Under the pieces are notes generated by a model. It ran no database searches and was not told the DNA's origin. It worked only from the letters and a program-made list of their open reading frames with translations. The position numbers were made by a program, and so were the translations under genes. From Bdellovibrionales bacterium GWA2_49_15 (lineage in GTDB: Bacteria > Bdellovibrionota > Bacteriovoracia > Bacteriovoracales > Bacteriovoracaceae), in the NCBI GenBank assembly GCA_001769855.1, contig MEPP01000001.1, positions 756,891 to 820,890 on the forward strand: a DNA stretch of 64,000 nucleotides, read 5' to 3'. Position 1 is the stretch's first letter. The number at the start of each line of letters is the position of its first letter. Positions 43,239-52,045 of this stretch are shown here, one piece after another.

Positions 43239-45581
43239 TTAGGCCTTACCCAGCGCTTTGAGAACTTTCTCAGGCTTGATTGGAATGTCGTTAATTCTGA
43301 CTCCGATGGCATTATAAATGGCGTTCAGCACTGACCGGGGAGTGCAGGTTACCGTCCCCTCACCAATTCCACAGGCGCCGTACTCACCGGCCCCTTTCCA
43401 TACTTCCAGAAGGACGGGGTCGATCTCGGGCATGTCTGCCATGGTGGGAATCTTGTAGTCAATCCAGTTAAAGTTGAGCGGCCGGCCGGTTTCTTCGTCA
43501 TAAATAATTTCTTCGGTCAAGCTCTCGCCCACTCCGATACACTGTCCGCCGATTTGCTGGGCCTCGGCCCCGGAAGCAAACATGACGGTTCCGCAATCAT
43601 TGACCACAACCAGTTTTAAAAGATCAACTTTTCCCGTGTCCGTATCCACCTCAACTTCCGCAAAGGTGGCGATGTAGGGCACGCCGGTTTTCTCGCTGTT
43701 TGGCGCCTTGCTCGTTCTGATGACAATAGGAAGTAAATCTCCCTGACTCATAAGTTCCTTGACGCTCATGCTCGTCGCTTTTGAAATCACGTGGCCGTTT
43801 ACAATATCCAAATCTTCCACTTTTTGCTTCATGATCACGGCGGCCTTTTCGATCAGACGCTTTTTCAAATCTCTAGCGGCATGGGCCAGCACCTCTGACT
43901 GCAAAAAGGAAACGGCACTATCCGTCTGCACGCAGTCTTTCAAACTGGTTTCCGTATCCACCACATGGGACCAGCAAATATCATCCGGCATGATGCCCAG
44001 AAAACCCAAGGCCTCAGCACAACCTAAAATGTTACAGGTATTTGAACCAGTCCCGGTCTCAACCGTGGGTGCCTCAAGCATGACTGTACAGTCGGTGTTC
44101 AAGGTTATTCCGACCTGGGTTTCTCCACGACGCGCCTCCTGCCATTCGGCATGCCAGGCGGGGTGAAAGGAAAACCCCACGCCGCGTTTCTTTATGCCGA
44201 GATCAGCACCCGGTTTATGGCGTTTTTCTCGCCAGCCAATTCCTTCCGCCCCGGCCTTCAAAACGGCAACCAAACTTTTATCCGGACGCGTTCCCCACTC
44301 GTGCCCAAAATTTTTAATGGCAAGATCGATGGGGTCCATTCCCAATTTTTCGGCGAGCATGTCGACGACGTGGCCGAAAATTAAATTGAACTGGGAGTTC
44401 CCCACCCCTCTCATCATACAGGCCGGAAGTTTATTGGTATAAACTCCATACGACTCCATCTTGATGTTTGGAATGTGCGCCAGGGCGACTTCGGTAATTT
44501 CCGTCGGCGCAAACTTCAGGGCAAACATGGTATGGTCGGCATAAGCTCCGGAGTTGCCGATTGATTTAAAATACATCGAGGTGATCGTTCCGTCTTTTTT
44601 CGCGCCCATTTTTCCCAGATAAATCGCCGGCTGTCGAGAGTCGTGAAAGCTGTCCCGTCGCGAATGCTTGAACTTCACCGGCCTCCCGGTCTTCTTAGAA
44701 AGAAACGCGGTAAAAAGAAAAAATGGCTGATCACCGGTGTCGCCGCGACCGAACTGCCCACCGACATAGGAGCTGATCACTCTTACTTTGTGTATCGGAA
44801 TATCCAGCATCTGACTGATATGCATGCGCGACTGATCTGTCTCAAAGGAATTTGAACGAACGGTAATTTTGTCATCTTTCCAATCGACCAAACAGCACCA
44901 GTTATCAAGCGAGGCCTGGGTGGCATTATGATGAATCGAGGTGTCTTCCACCACCACATCGGCTTCGGCAAAGGCCTTGTCAACATTCCCTCGATCCAAA
45001 AACACATCGGCGCCGCCGACAGGGTCTTTGGGTAAAATATTTTTAGGCGCAATCTCCGGGTGAATGATCGGAGCACCCGGCCTCATGGCCTCAACCGGGT
45101 CAAGGACAAAAGGCAGAACCTCCCACTCGACGTGGATAAGTTTGAGCGCCTCCTCGGCAATTTCCTCGGTCTCGGCGGCAACCACCGCTCCAACCTCATC
45201 GGTCACCCAGCAGGCATGATCACCGAGCACTCGCCGGTCGCGAAAATGCCGCCACATCATCCGATCCCAGGTCACGGTGTCAACGCCATCTGTCCATCCG
45301 GCATTGGTGGCCCGAAGCGAAGCAAACTCCGGGTCCTGGTAGGTCATCACCGCTTTCACACCGGGAAGAGACGTCGCCTTGCTGATATCCATGCTCTTGA
45401 TTTTTGCATGGGCGTAAGGACTGCGCAGGACCTTGGCATAGAGCAGATCCGGGAAGTTGGCCTTGAGAGTGATGTCATCGACAAACTTCACCTGGCCCGA
45501 AGCCTTCTCGACCGCATCTAATCTGGGACGATATTTCCCGATAAATTTACGTTCAACTCGTGGCTTAAATTGTTTATTCAT
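43239..45581 (-). CDS. Molybdopterin-binding (large) subunit, xanthine dehydrogenase family
   Basis: 780 residues from the ATG at 45581, which has GAGAGGAAAAA upstream; a TTG at 45599 is in frame but unlikely. It starts with the aldehyde oxidase/xanthine dehydrogenase a/b hammerhead (RLDAVEKASGQVKFVDDI), then molybdopterin-contact segments (GQFGRGDTGDQPFFLF, MMRGVGNSQFN) and the C-terminal catalytic-glutamate motif CGIGEGTVTCTPRSV. The substrate may be a purine, an aromatic CoA ester, CO or an aldehyde; key substrate residues are not decisive. It overlaps the 2Fe-2S gene by eight bases and forms a small-large-FAD operon. Confidence 0.9.
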   Translation of the reverse strand: MNKQFKPRVERKFIGKYRPRLDAVEKASGQVKFVDDITLKANFPDLLYAKVLRSPYAHAKIKSMDISKATSLPGVKAVMTYQDPEFASLRATNAGWTDGVDTVTWDRMMWRHFRDRRVLGDHACWVTDEVGAVVAAETEEIAEEALKLIHVEWEVLPFVLDPVEAMRPGAPIIHPEIAPKNILPKDPVGGADVFLDRGNVDKAFAEADVVVEDTSIHHNATQASLDNWCCLVDWKDDKITVRSNSFETDQSRMHISQMLDIPIHKVRVISSYVGGQFGRGDTGDQPFFLFTAFLSKKTGRPVKFKHSRRDSFHDSRQPAIYLGKMGAKKDGTITSMYFKSIGNSGAYADHTMFALKFAPTEITEVALAHIPNIKMESYGVYTNKLPACMMRGVGNSQFNLIFGHVVDMLAEKLGMDPIDLAIKNFGHEWGTRPDKSLVAVLKAGAEGIGWREKRHKPGADLGIKKRGVGFSFHPAWHAEWQEARRGETQVGITLNTDCTVMLEAPTVETGTGSNTCNILGCAEALGFLGIMPDDICWSHVVDTETSLKDCVQTDSAVSFLQSEVLAHAARDLKKRLIEKAAVIMKQKVEDLDIVNGHVISKATSMSVKELMSQGDLLPIVIRTSKAPNSEKTGVPYIATFAEVEVDTDTGKVDLLKLVVVNDCGTVMFASGAEAQQIGGQCIGVGESLTEEIIYDEETGRPLNFNWIDYKIPTMADMPEIDPVLLEVWKGAGEYGACGIGEGTVTCTPRSVLNAIYNAIGVRINDIPIKPEKVLKALGKA

Positions 45582-46092
45582 TTTTTCCTCTCTGTGCAAT
45601 TTTTTCTCCGGCGTGGATCACGGCCTTCTTGATTCCCGAGTAGCATCCGCAGCGACAGATGTGTCCGGAAAGCGCCTCTTTCACCTCAACAATAGTCGGC
45701 CGGGGATTTTGACTCAGTAAGGCCTTCGTGCTCATGACAAATCCAGGAGTGCAAAAGCCACATTGCAAGGCCGTGCCATGGCCGGGTTCGCATTGTTCGG
45801 CGAAGGCCTCCACCACCGGATCATTCTTGGCCAGCCCTTCGATGGTGACGATTTCATGGCCATCGGCCTGAACCGCGAGGGTAAGGCAGGATAAGACCGC
45901 CTTACCGTCCATTAAAATTGTGCAAGCGCCACAGGCCCCTTCATCACAGGCAATTTTGAGACCAGTGTACCCAAGCTTTTCGCGCAAAAAATAGGATAAG
46001 GTCATGCTCGGAGTGATATCGCTCTCGGGTGAAAACTCGCGCCATTCACCATTGATCTTAATACGAATTGTGCCTTCTAATTTCTTAGGCAT
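45574..46092 (-). CDS. 2Fe-2S small subunit of the molybdenum hydroxylase
   Basis: 172 residues from the ATG at 46092 with GGGGGA upstream. The plant-type [2Fe-2S] motif CDEGACGACTILMDGKAVLSC and the second cluster CGFCTPGFVMST ... CRCGCYSG are intact, as in CoxS/XdhC-like subunits. It passes electrons from the molybdenum centre to the FAD subunit. The gene is first in the operon (small, large, FAD). The length is typical. No molybdenum-cofactor insertion chaperone gene is seen adjacent, so such genes must lie elsewhere. Confidence 0.93.
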   Translation of the reverse strand: MPKKLEGTIRIKINGEWREFSPESDITPSMTLSYFLREKLGYTGLKIACDEGACGACTILMDGKAVLSCLTLAVQADGHEIVTIEGLAKNDPVVEAFAEQCEPGHGTALQCGFCTPGFVMSTKALLSQNPRPTIVEVKEALSGHICRCGCYSGIKKAVIHAGEKIAQRGKNE

Positions 46093-46191
46093 GCGGTCCC
46101 CCAAATTTGCAAATTTTATTCAACAATAATACTTTGCCGGCGATTACTTGCAATTCAAATTTTCGGGGGGACGTCTGACGGTATTTGTCGC

Positions 46192-46851
46192 CTATTCTAT
46201 TCGTTGCACAGAAGCAGGAAAATTGCGAAGGGGGGTTTTCCCTTTGATATAGAGGGCAAGCTGGTAGTTCTCGACTCGAACCCCATCACGCTCCTCGTAA
46301 TCATGCCAACGATCTAAAAATTCTTTTCGCGGAACAAAGGCGTAACGGGCATGGGTTGAGGGGTCCATGAAATAGAGATTGTAATCGTCATAAGCGACGA
46401 GAACCGCATAATGACCATCCTCCCAGCGATTGGGCCAATCGGTTAAGGGTGTCACGCGACGATCTTCGGCCCAGGCCTGAAAATCGAGAATGATAGTGTA
46501 TCCCTCGTCAAATTTTTCTTCCACATCATCTAAAGTTTGCCTCATCCTGAGCTCGGCCTTCAGCCCCAGCTCTTGCGCAAACTTCAACATATTGACGGGA
46601 TCAGTGCCATTTTCGGGGGTGGTTTTTAAGGGTTCATAAAGCGAACTTTCATTCCCATCGTAGACTTGCCAATAAATCAGCACCGCAAGCATGGCTGCGG
46701 CACCACAGCTATACGAGGTCGCCTGTGGGGTGAGAGGGATTTTCAAGGCATCATCGGGTAGCTGCCACTCTTGAGTTTTACTCAATCCGTTTGTCATTAC
46801 AAAGCTGAGCAGTCCTGTCAGCAAGCAAACGCTCCAGATTTTTTTTCTCAC
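46192..46851 (-). CDS. Exported C39-like cysteine peptidase
   Basis: 219 residues from a GTG at 46851 (AGGA seven bases upstream). A signal peptide (1-22) is followed by a C39-like domain: the catalytic-cysteine segment TSYSCGAAAMLAVL and the histidine/aspartate segment DGHYAVLVAYDDYNLYFMDPS. The fold is that of bacteriocin-processing peptidases, but the protein is stand-alone and exported, as in the peptidase_C39_2 group. Its target is unknown. It follows the M14 peptidase gene by 15 bases, so the two may be co-transcribed as a periplasmic or secreted proteolysis pair. Confidence 0.78.
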   Translation of the reverse strand: MRKKIWSVCLLTGLLSFVMTNGLSKTQEWQLPDDALKIPLTPQATSYSCGAAAMLAVLIYWQVYDGNESSLYEPLKTTPENGTDPVNMLKFAQELGLKAELRMRQTLDDVEEKFDEGYTIILDFQAWAEDRRVTPLTDWPNRWEDGHYAVLVAYDDYNLYFMDPSTHARYAFVPRKEFLDRWHDYEERDGVRVENYQLALYIKGKTPLRNFPASVQRIE

Positions 46852-46866
46852 TGTTCAATCCTTGTC

Positions 46867-47745
46867 TTACTGAGTCAGAAGAAAGTTCAACATACCGGCC
46901 TGATTTTGTCGATAAAATTCCGGCATCGTCTCATAGGGCGGCCATTCTAAAAGGGAGACCTCGACGGTTAGCTGTAAATTCTTGTGGAAAAAAAGGCTCC
47001 AATCCTGCATGCCTCCAAGAATTGCATACCAGCTATTGCCATGGGCCGCCCCACCGGGAAATTGTCGATTGCCGCGCATCGATGGATTTAAACCGGCGTA
47101 TTCCAAGGCCATGGTTCTGGCCAAATTTTGCAGGGGAAATTTTTCCGGAGAATTGTCCCATGGATAATTCACCGTAGGGATTTCTCCTCCATGATAACTG
47201 AGCGAAAAAGCGATGGGATTTTCCTTTTGAAATTTCATCCAGGCCACGACTTCGGGCGGCCTTCCATCCGGTGAATTTTCAGGTCCATCAATGGTGAAAT
47301 CGGGAAAGGCGCGATTGAGGTCAAATCCCTGAGCATTTGTGCGGGTTTTGTTTTCACAGCCATCGGGATTCAAACAGGGCACCAAAATAATTTCACGTTT
47401 TAAGAAAAGTTCCTTGATACGTCTGTCTTTCTTCTGTCCTTCCAGCAAATCCGGTAGCAGACGCATGAGAAGTTCACGTCCCACAATCTCGTCTCCATGA
47501 ATGCCGGCAATGAGGGCCACACGCTCGACAGGCAACTCACTGGTCTTATCGTGCAGCCGAACCACCCAGATCTCCCGCCCTTGCACCGATTTTCCGATGG
47601 ATTCCAATTTCATTAGCTGGGGAAAACGAGCGCTTAGGACCTGGAGTTCTTTATCAACCTGCTCCTGACCTGGATAACCATCAGTCGTGGCGCCGAACGC
47701 AAGAAAAGAGCACAGGAAAAAATGTAAAATTATTAATGATCTCAT
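46867..47745 (-). CDS. Exported M14 zinc carboxypeptidase
   Basis: 292 residues. A signal peptide (1-18, ending LAFGA) is followed by the M14 fold. The zinc ligands are in IAGIHGDEIVGRELLM (H and E), with the third histidine in SLSYHGGEIPTVNYPWDN. FDLNRAFPDF carries the arginine/asparagine substrate contacts. The catalytic glutamate region LTVEVSLLEWPP is near the C-terminus. M14 enzymes remove C-terminal residues from peptides or peptidoglycan (gamma-D-Glu-mDAP type). It pairs with the C39-like peptidase. Confidence 0.87.
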   Translation of the reverse strand: MRSLIILHFFLCSFLAFGATTDGYPGQEQVDKELQVLSARFPQLMKLESIGKSVQGREIWVVRLHDKTSELPVERVALIAGIHGDEIVGRELLMRLLPDLLEGQKKDRRIKELFLKREIILVPCLNPDGCENKTRTNAQGFDLNRAFPDFTIDGPENSPDGRPPEVVAWMKFQKENPIAFSLSYHGGEIPTVNYPWDNSPEKFPLQNLARTMALEYAGLNPSMRGNRQFPGGAAHGNSWYAILGGMQDWSLFFHKNLQLTVEVSLLEWPPYETMPEFYRQNQAGMLNFLLTQ

Positions 47746-47856
47746 AAAACAGATTCAAGCAATCCGGCCTGTAATCGTCAAGGCATTCGCAAAAGATAAT
47801 TGCCTTTTCAGGATCATCTATGTTTAAACTTCAGGGTAAACTTTAGGATTTTCTCC

Positions 47857-48747
47857 ATGTGGCAATTTTTTATAGGTCTATTTCTGCTCTCGCTCTCTTG
47901 CCTCACCCGTGCCGCCGTTTCAGAGGTGGCGCTCTCGGATCACGCCCTCCGACTGGCCATTCTCAAATATAATTCCAGCCATACCAAACCGCTCTCGGCG
48001 GACGGACCCCATCATCGGATGATGATGGATTTTTTGCGGGAAACTTTGAAGCGCTTTCCTGAGCTTGCCGATTTACCTTTCTATGCTGCGGAAAACCGTT
48101 ATCTGCAGCTTTCCCTCACTCTGGCTTCGGACGGAACTTCCAAACGTGACCAGGAGATTCAAAAGATTTTACGGGTGGCCAACCGGCTGGGCAAAAATTG
48201 TCCCTATGAACTTTCCACCAACTCCATTGAATCCCATCTCAGCTCCCGAGTCCAAAGCACCAACTCCACAACCAAAAAAGCTATCTTGGGAATGACCCTT
48301 TCCCCCAGTGGGGCCCGCTGTCAACATCCGCTCATCGCCCGGGCCCAGCAGCTCGGGTTGCATGAATTGGAGTTACGCCAATTTCATGAAGGTAAAAAGC
48401 ATGTCGTCACGATGAGTTTAAACTCACCTTTTGCACAGGATTTAGAATATGTTGCCAAGGCCTTGCTTGAAACAGGCGAGGCCGTCAATGCCGAGGAAAA
48501 GGCCATCATCGAAGCCATGGTACCTGCGCCGCTTGGTCGCCAGAATGACTATTACGAATCTTTGATTGTGCACCGCCCGGCAGCGGAGAACAGCAATGAT
48601 ATCGACGTCGAGTTTATAGACCGCTGGGAACGAAGCGGAGTTTTGTATACCCATCACTATTTTATTCGGGGTACCTCAGTGTCGGATTCTGATCGGGCCT
48701 TTAAAATCGAATTGGTGCGGGAATGGGGGCCAACGCGCTCGAAGTAG
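47857..48747 (+). CDS. Secreted hypothetical protein
   Basis: 296 residues from the ATG at 47857, preferred over an upstream start because AGGA lies eight bases before it and the protein then opens with a signal peptide (WQFFIGLFLLSLSCLTRAAV). The mature part is moderately charged with two cysteines (C in GKNCPYEL and in SGARCQHP). No known family recognised. It diverges from the M14 peptidase gene and stands one base from the convergent gene that follows. Probably periplasmic or secreted. Confidence 0.65.
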   Translation: MWQFFIGLFLLSLSCLTRAAVSEVALSDHALRLAILKYNSSHTKPLSADGPHHRMMMDFLRETLKRFPELADLPFYAAENRYLQLSLTLASDGTSKRDQEIQKILRVANRLGKNCPYELSTNSIESHLSSRVQSTNSTTKKAILGMTLSPSGARCQHPLIARAQQLGLHELELRQFHEGKKHVVTMSLNSPFAQDLEYVAKALLETGEAVNAEEKAIIEAMVPAPLGRQNDYYESLIVHRPAAENSNDIDVEFIDRWERSGVLYTHHYFIRGTSVSDSDRAFKIELVREWGPTRSK

Positions 48748-48748
48748 C

Positions 48749-49069
48749 TTAGGCGCCTAGGTTATGGCGGGAATCACCGGTCAGCGCCCATTTTTCCAAG
48801 GCCTGTCTCATACTTTGCAGCTTTTGCGCAAAGGCGAGATCCCTCTCTGCGGGCGTCCACTGGTCTACATTATCTTCGAGGGCCTCTTGCTTGGCCTTGA
48901 TGGAAAGCTTGTCCCAGTTTCGGTTGGCCTTATCCATCAGATCCTGGACGGAAGTAATGGGTCGGCTTTTGACAATGCCTTCTACCCAGGCAAGAGAACT
49001 GCAAATCTCAATCAGCTCCTGGGCAGCCTCATTTTTTCTCAATTTATTGAATCGCTCTAACGTGTCCAT
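48749..49069 (-). CDS. OHCU-decarboxylase-like short protein
   Basis: 106 residues, no signal peptide. The order of conserved positions (ERFNKLRKNEAAQELIEICS, then WVEGIVKSRPITSVQDLMDK, then ANRNWDKLS) resembles the N-terminal two thirds of 2-oxo-4-hydroxy-4-carboxy-5-ureidoimidazoline decarboxylase, a step of uric acid breakdown. The family has about 165 residues; here the end is short and the HPRIG-type catalytic region is replaced by DNVDQW. It may be a truncated or repurposed relative. The molybdenum hydroxylase operon is three kilobases away, which would fit purine catabolism, but the call is tentative. Confidence 0.4.
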   Translation of the reverse strand: MDTLERFNKLRKNEAAQELIEICSSLAWVEGIVKSRPITSVQDLMDKANRNWDKLSIKAKQEALEDNVDQWTPAERDLAFAQKLQSMRQALEKWALTGDSRHNLGA

Positions 49070-49118
49070 ATTAACAGGAAGTTAAACATGGCCGGACTTA
49101 GAAGGCCAGACGCTGCGT

Positions 49119-51815
49119 CTAGTAGTTACTCAAATAACTTCCGTAGCCGGCATCACCTGCGGGATTAAAGCCGGCGCCGATAGATACACCACCTGCCGCG
49201 GCAAATGGAATAAAGGTATCGCCAAAACCAAGAGCACCGCCATTGTTCATAAAGAATGTGGTATTCTGCACCTGCAGTCCACTCCAGGTCTTTTGCCATT
49301 TTGCATCCTCGACTAACATCCTCGTTTCAGCTTGAATACCAGGGATGGTCATAAGGGTTGGGAGAATAACGCTCCCAACAGCACCGGCCGTGCCAAGCAG
49401 AATTGGGGTGCCCCATCCGGCGGCAGGGGAAGAGGTGGCAATCGACCCATCCGGAAGATAAGTCACATGGTTATTCGACAGATAGGTTAATCTCTCGCTC
49501 GTCCTTGTTCTGTCTTCTCGAGAATATTCAGCGGTAGGAACAACGGGAGAACCGGCGACAGGATCATGGGCCGTACACACACTGGCGAGATGACCACGTA
49601 AATTTCGAGGAGCAGGCGTGGCAGGGGCGGTTGCGGGAGGAACGACCGTCGGTGCGGGAATGGTTTCCGAGCACAAGGTCGAGATCTCGCCGCGCAACAT
49701 GGCTTCACTGGAGGCCGCGGTTATTTCTTCAGGTGCCAGACGGGCCAAGATGCTCCCACTCGAGGTCAGAAGATAGCGGAGCGCATGGTCGCCACTGGAA
49801 GAGTTAAGACTGCTCCGACCATTTTCGATACAATTTAGATTGGAACTATTGCATTTGAGTCGAACCATCATGGCCAATTTCTTTCTGAGCTCTCTAGTCT
49901 TGGCAATCTCGGCAGAACCGATGGCCGGAAGATTGGTTGCCTCGGGATAGGCGGCGTTTAATCGGTCCAGCTCCAAATTAATATTGGCCTTCTTATTGAT
50001 AAGATTGTCGGCATCGTTAGTTCGATTATAGTGCCTTTCCACCTCCGCCAGGCAGTCTTGTAAGGCGGTAAGGATGACATTCGAAGCGGCCGTGCCAATT
50101 GCACCGGCACCCATTAGCGTCGGGCCGGGGCACTTTGGTGTCAGGGCTCCACCAAAGATATCGCCCTGATAAAGCAGTATCTGCTTTAGAAAATGTCTGG
50201 CCAGTGATGTATCATTGGCCAGCTCAGCGGTGGTCAGGACATCACTGGAATTCACCACACGGTCAGCGCCCGAGCTATTGAGCTTCCTTTCAAACATGGC
50301 GCGATTGGCGGTCTGAACCAGAAGCTGTCTTAAGTTGCTACCCTGTGAAATTTTACGATTGGAACCAGGTCCTGAACTTGGCCGAGTGGGGTCAATCACG
50401 CTCATGGTGAGGGCCGAATTTTCTGTCTCTCCGCTCTCACTTCGATCAAAAAGATAGGGATGGGAATTGCCACTATTGGCGGCGAAAACCTGCTGGTCGC
50501 GCAGCCAACCTTGGATGGCCTCTCTATGATTCGTGGTAGTCCGATCGGCCAATCCCACAAGAGAGCTCAGAGCATTGGCGCCTAACACGTAATCGCTCGA
50601 CAAGGAAAATTTTGTTGCCGTTCCTTCATTGGCGATATGCAGATTGGTCCGAAGAGTTTCGCGAAAGCTGCCCTCCTCTCTGGCGGCAGCCGTTCTGTCA
50701 GTGACGGAAACCTCACAGCCCTGCAGCTGATCGATTCTCGCTCCGGGATTACCACCTGTTAAGGCAGAGCCACTTCCTGCGGCATATCCCGAGCCAGAAG
50801 CGCGGATGTCGGCTTGAATTTGACTAATTGTGGTTCCCGATCCCAGGCCTGAGCCGAAGCGGGCCTTGCGGATGGTACAGTCCACACTCTTCAAATATTT
50901 TTTCTTAACGGCATTTCCAAAATTATCCAACGCTGCCATGGTGGTCAGCAAGTTAGTGCCGCCGTTTAACGGGGCCTCCGCCAATTTCTTTTGAAAATTT
51001 CGAAGAGCACTTTGGGCCTCATCTCTGGCCGCTCGCTGGGCGGTTTCTTCGGTATATGTTTTGTACTTATAGCCATAGTAGAAGGCCTTACCAAAGTTGT
51101 TTAAGACCTCAACAAGCTTGGCGTATTTCGCGGCATTGGTAGAGTCGCCCGCACCGCCTCTCAAGATGGCACAGAGACCGGCAACTTCCGTGGCAGAAGT
51201 TGCGGCATTACACTTTGTCGTCAAGCTCGCAACCAGGGCACCATCAGCGGGTGGATTGGCACCGGCCAAGAGCGTATTGAGATCATTTTGTGAGCCAAGG
51301 AGCTTGTTGATCGTCTGCTCCATTCCGTAAACGTTGGTGGCATCCGATCTGGCCTTATCCAATTTTTGGTCCAGCTGAGCAATGGCCTTCTCATCTTCCA
51401 GCTCAAAAAAACTTTTCGGTGGAAAGGCGGGATTGGAGGGGACCTTATTACATTCAGCGCGATCGGCGGCCTTTGGATAGAAGTCACAATGCTTTTCATT
51501 ATTGAGATAGGCAAGATTGTTGAGATGCCGTTGGCGCAGAAGTTCAATACCTTCAATCAAGGCCCGCTGGGCGTAGAGCTTGGCACGGCGGTCTTCCAAA
51601 TCCTTAATCTTCATTCTTTGCGGAGTGGTGACCTCGGGATGAGCGGGATCAGTCGCGACTCTCACTTCCACTTCCCGTTGGCGCAAAAACTGATCGACTG
51701 TGGACAAATCATTTTCATAGTTTTCACAGGTTCTCGCCGCAAATCTATTTTCGGCCAGCACCTGATTCGTGAGAAGACAGAGGCCCACAACAAGTCCAAA
51801 GATTCGCTTAAACAT
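49119..51815 (-). CDS. Large secreted hypothetical protein
   Basis: 898 residues with a signal peptide (1-21, ending QVLAEN). Long helical and alanine/asparagine-rich stretches form the body; cysteines occur sparsely, often close to each other. Near the C-terminus a hydrophobic stretch (GTPILLGTAGAVGSVILPTL, about 800-820) could insert in a membrane, after which come a short amphipathic part and a glycine-rich end (SIGAGFNPAGDAGYGSYLSNY). No recognised domain. Such large orphan exported proteins are common in predatory or host-interacting bacteria, but that is inference. Confidence 0.65.
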   Translation of the reverse strand: MFKRIFGLVVGLCLLTNQVLAENRFAARTCENYENDLSTVDQFLRQREVEVRVATDPAHPEVTTPQRMKIKDLEDRRAKLYAQRALIEGIELLRQRHLNNLAYLNNEKHCDFYPKAADRAECNKVPSNPAFPPKSFFELEDEKAIAQLDQKLDKARSDATNVYGMEQTINKLLGSQNDLNTLLAGANPPADGALVASLTTKCNAATSATEVAGLCAILRGGAGDSTNAAKYAKLVEVLNNFGKAFYYGYKYKTYTEETAQRAARDEAQSALRNFQKKLAEAPLNGGTNLLTTMAALDNFGNAVKKKYLKSVDCTIRKARFGSGLGSGTTISQIQADIRASGSGYAAGSGSALTGGNPGARIDQLQGCEVSVTDRTAAAREEGSFRETLRTNLHIANEGTATKFSLSSDYVLGANALSSLVGLADRTTTNHREAIQGWLRDQQVFAANSGNSHPYLFDRSESGETENSALTMSVIDPTRPSSGPGSNRKISQGSNLRQLLVQTANRAMFERKLNSSGADRVVNSSDVLTTAELANDTSLARHFLKQILLYQGDIFGGALTPKCPGPTLMGAGAIGTAASNVILTALQDCLAEVERHYNRTNDADNLINKKANINLELDRLNAAYPEATNLPAIGSAEIAKTRELRKKLAMMVRLKCNSSNLNCIENGRSSLNSSSGDHALRYLLTSSGSILARLAPEEITAASSEAMLRGEISTLCSETIPAPTVVPPATAPATPAPRNLRGHLASVCTAHDPVAGSPVVPTAEYSREDRTRTSERLTYLSNNHVTYLPDGSIATSSPAAGWGTPILLGTAGAVGSVILPTLMTIPGIQAETRMLVEDAKWQKTWSGLQVQNTTFFMNNGGALGFGDTFIPFAAAGGVSIGAGFNPAGDAGYGSYLSNY

Positions 51816-52045
51816 ATGTAAAACCCTCAGTTCCCCAGCCTAACAATTCTGCTCTACAATTATTATCGTCGAACTTGAGCGTTTTCATGAGGTATTCTGC
51901 TGGGTCTTGCAAGAACTCTGGTCAAAACCCTTATAATTCGGCACGTTGGTTAGCAGACCAGGGGACTTATTGACTTTGATAACTGCCACGGTTTGTGGGC
52001 ACTTAGAGGGGAAAGAGGTGCTTGGGTAGTCAACCTTTACCTTCG
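51816..52045. other. Intergenic region left of the AT-rich islet
   Basis: About 230 bases between the large secreted protein gene and the islet. It should contain the promoter for the minus-strand gene starting at 51815, though no clear boxes are seen. The 21-base direct repeat copy lies inside it (51998-52018). No open frame of note. The first part (51830-51960) resembles ordinary chromosomal DNA. Confidence 0.4.
51998..52018. repeat. Left copy of 21-base direct repeat
   Basis: Reads GGCACTTAGAGGGGAAAGAG plus one G, identical to 57881-57901. The right copy forms the last 16 bases of the GHL10 gene, including its stop codon, plus five bases beyond. The two copies are 5.9 kb apart and bracket an AT-richer block. 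This is the pattern left by an element inserted at the 3' end of a gene, or by a recombination event. Confidence 0.7.

Noticed and set aside
48748..48764. Short palindrome TAGGCGCCTA between convergent genes
   Set aside because: Only ten bases and no T-run on either side; not enough for a terminator.
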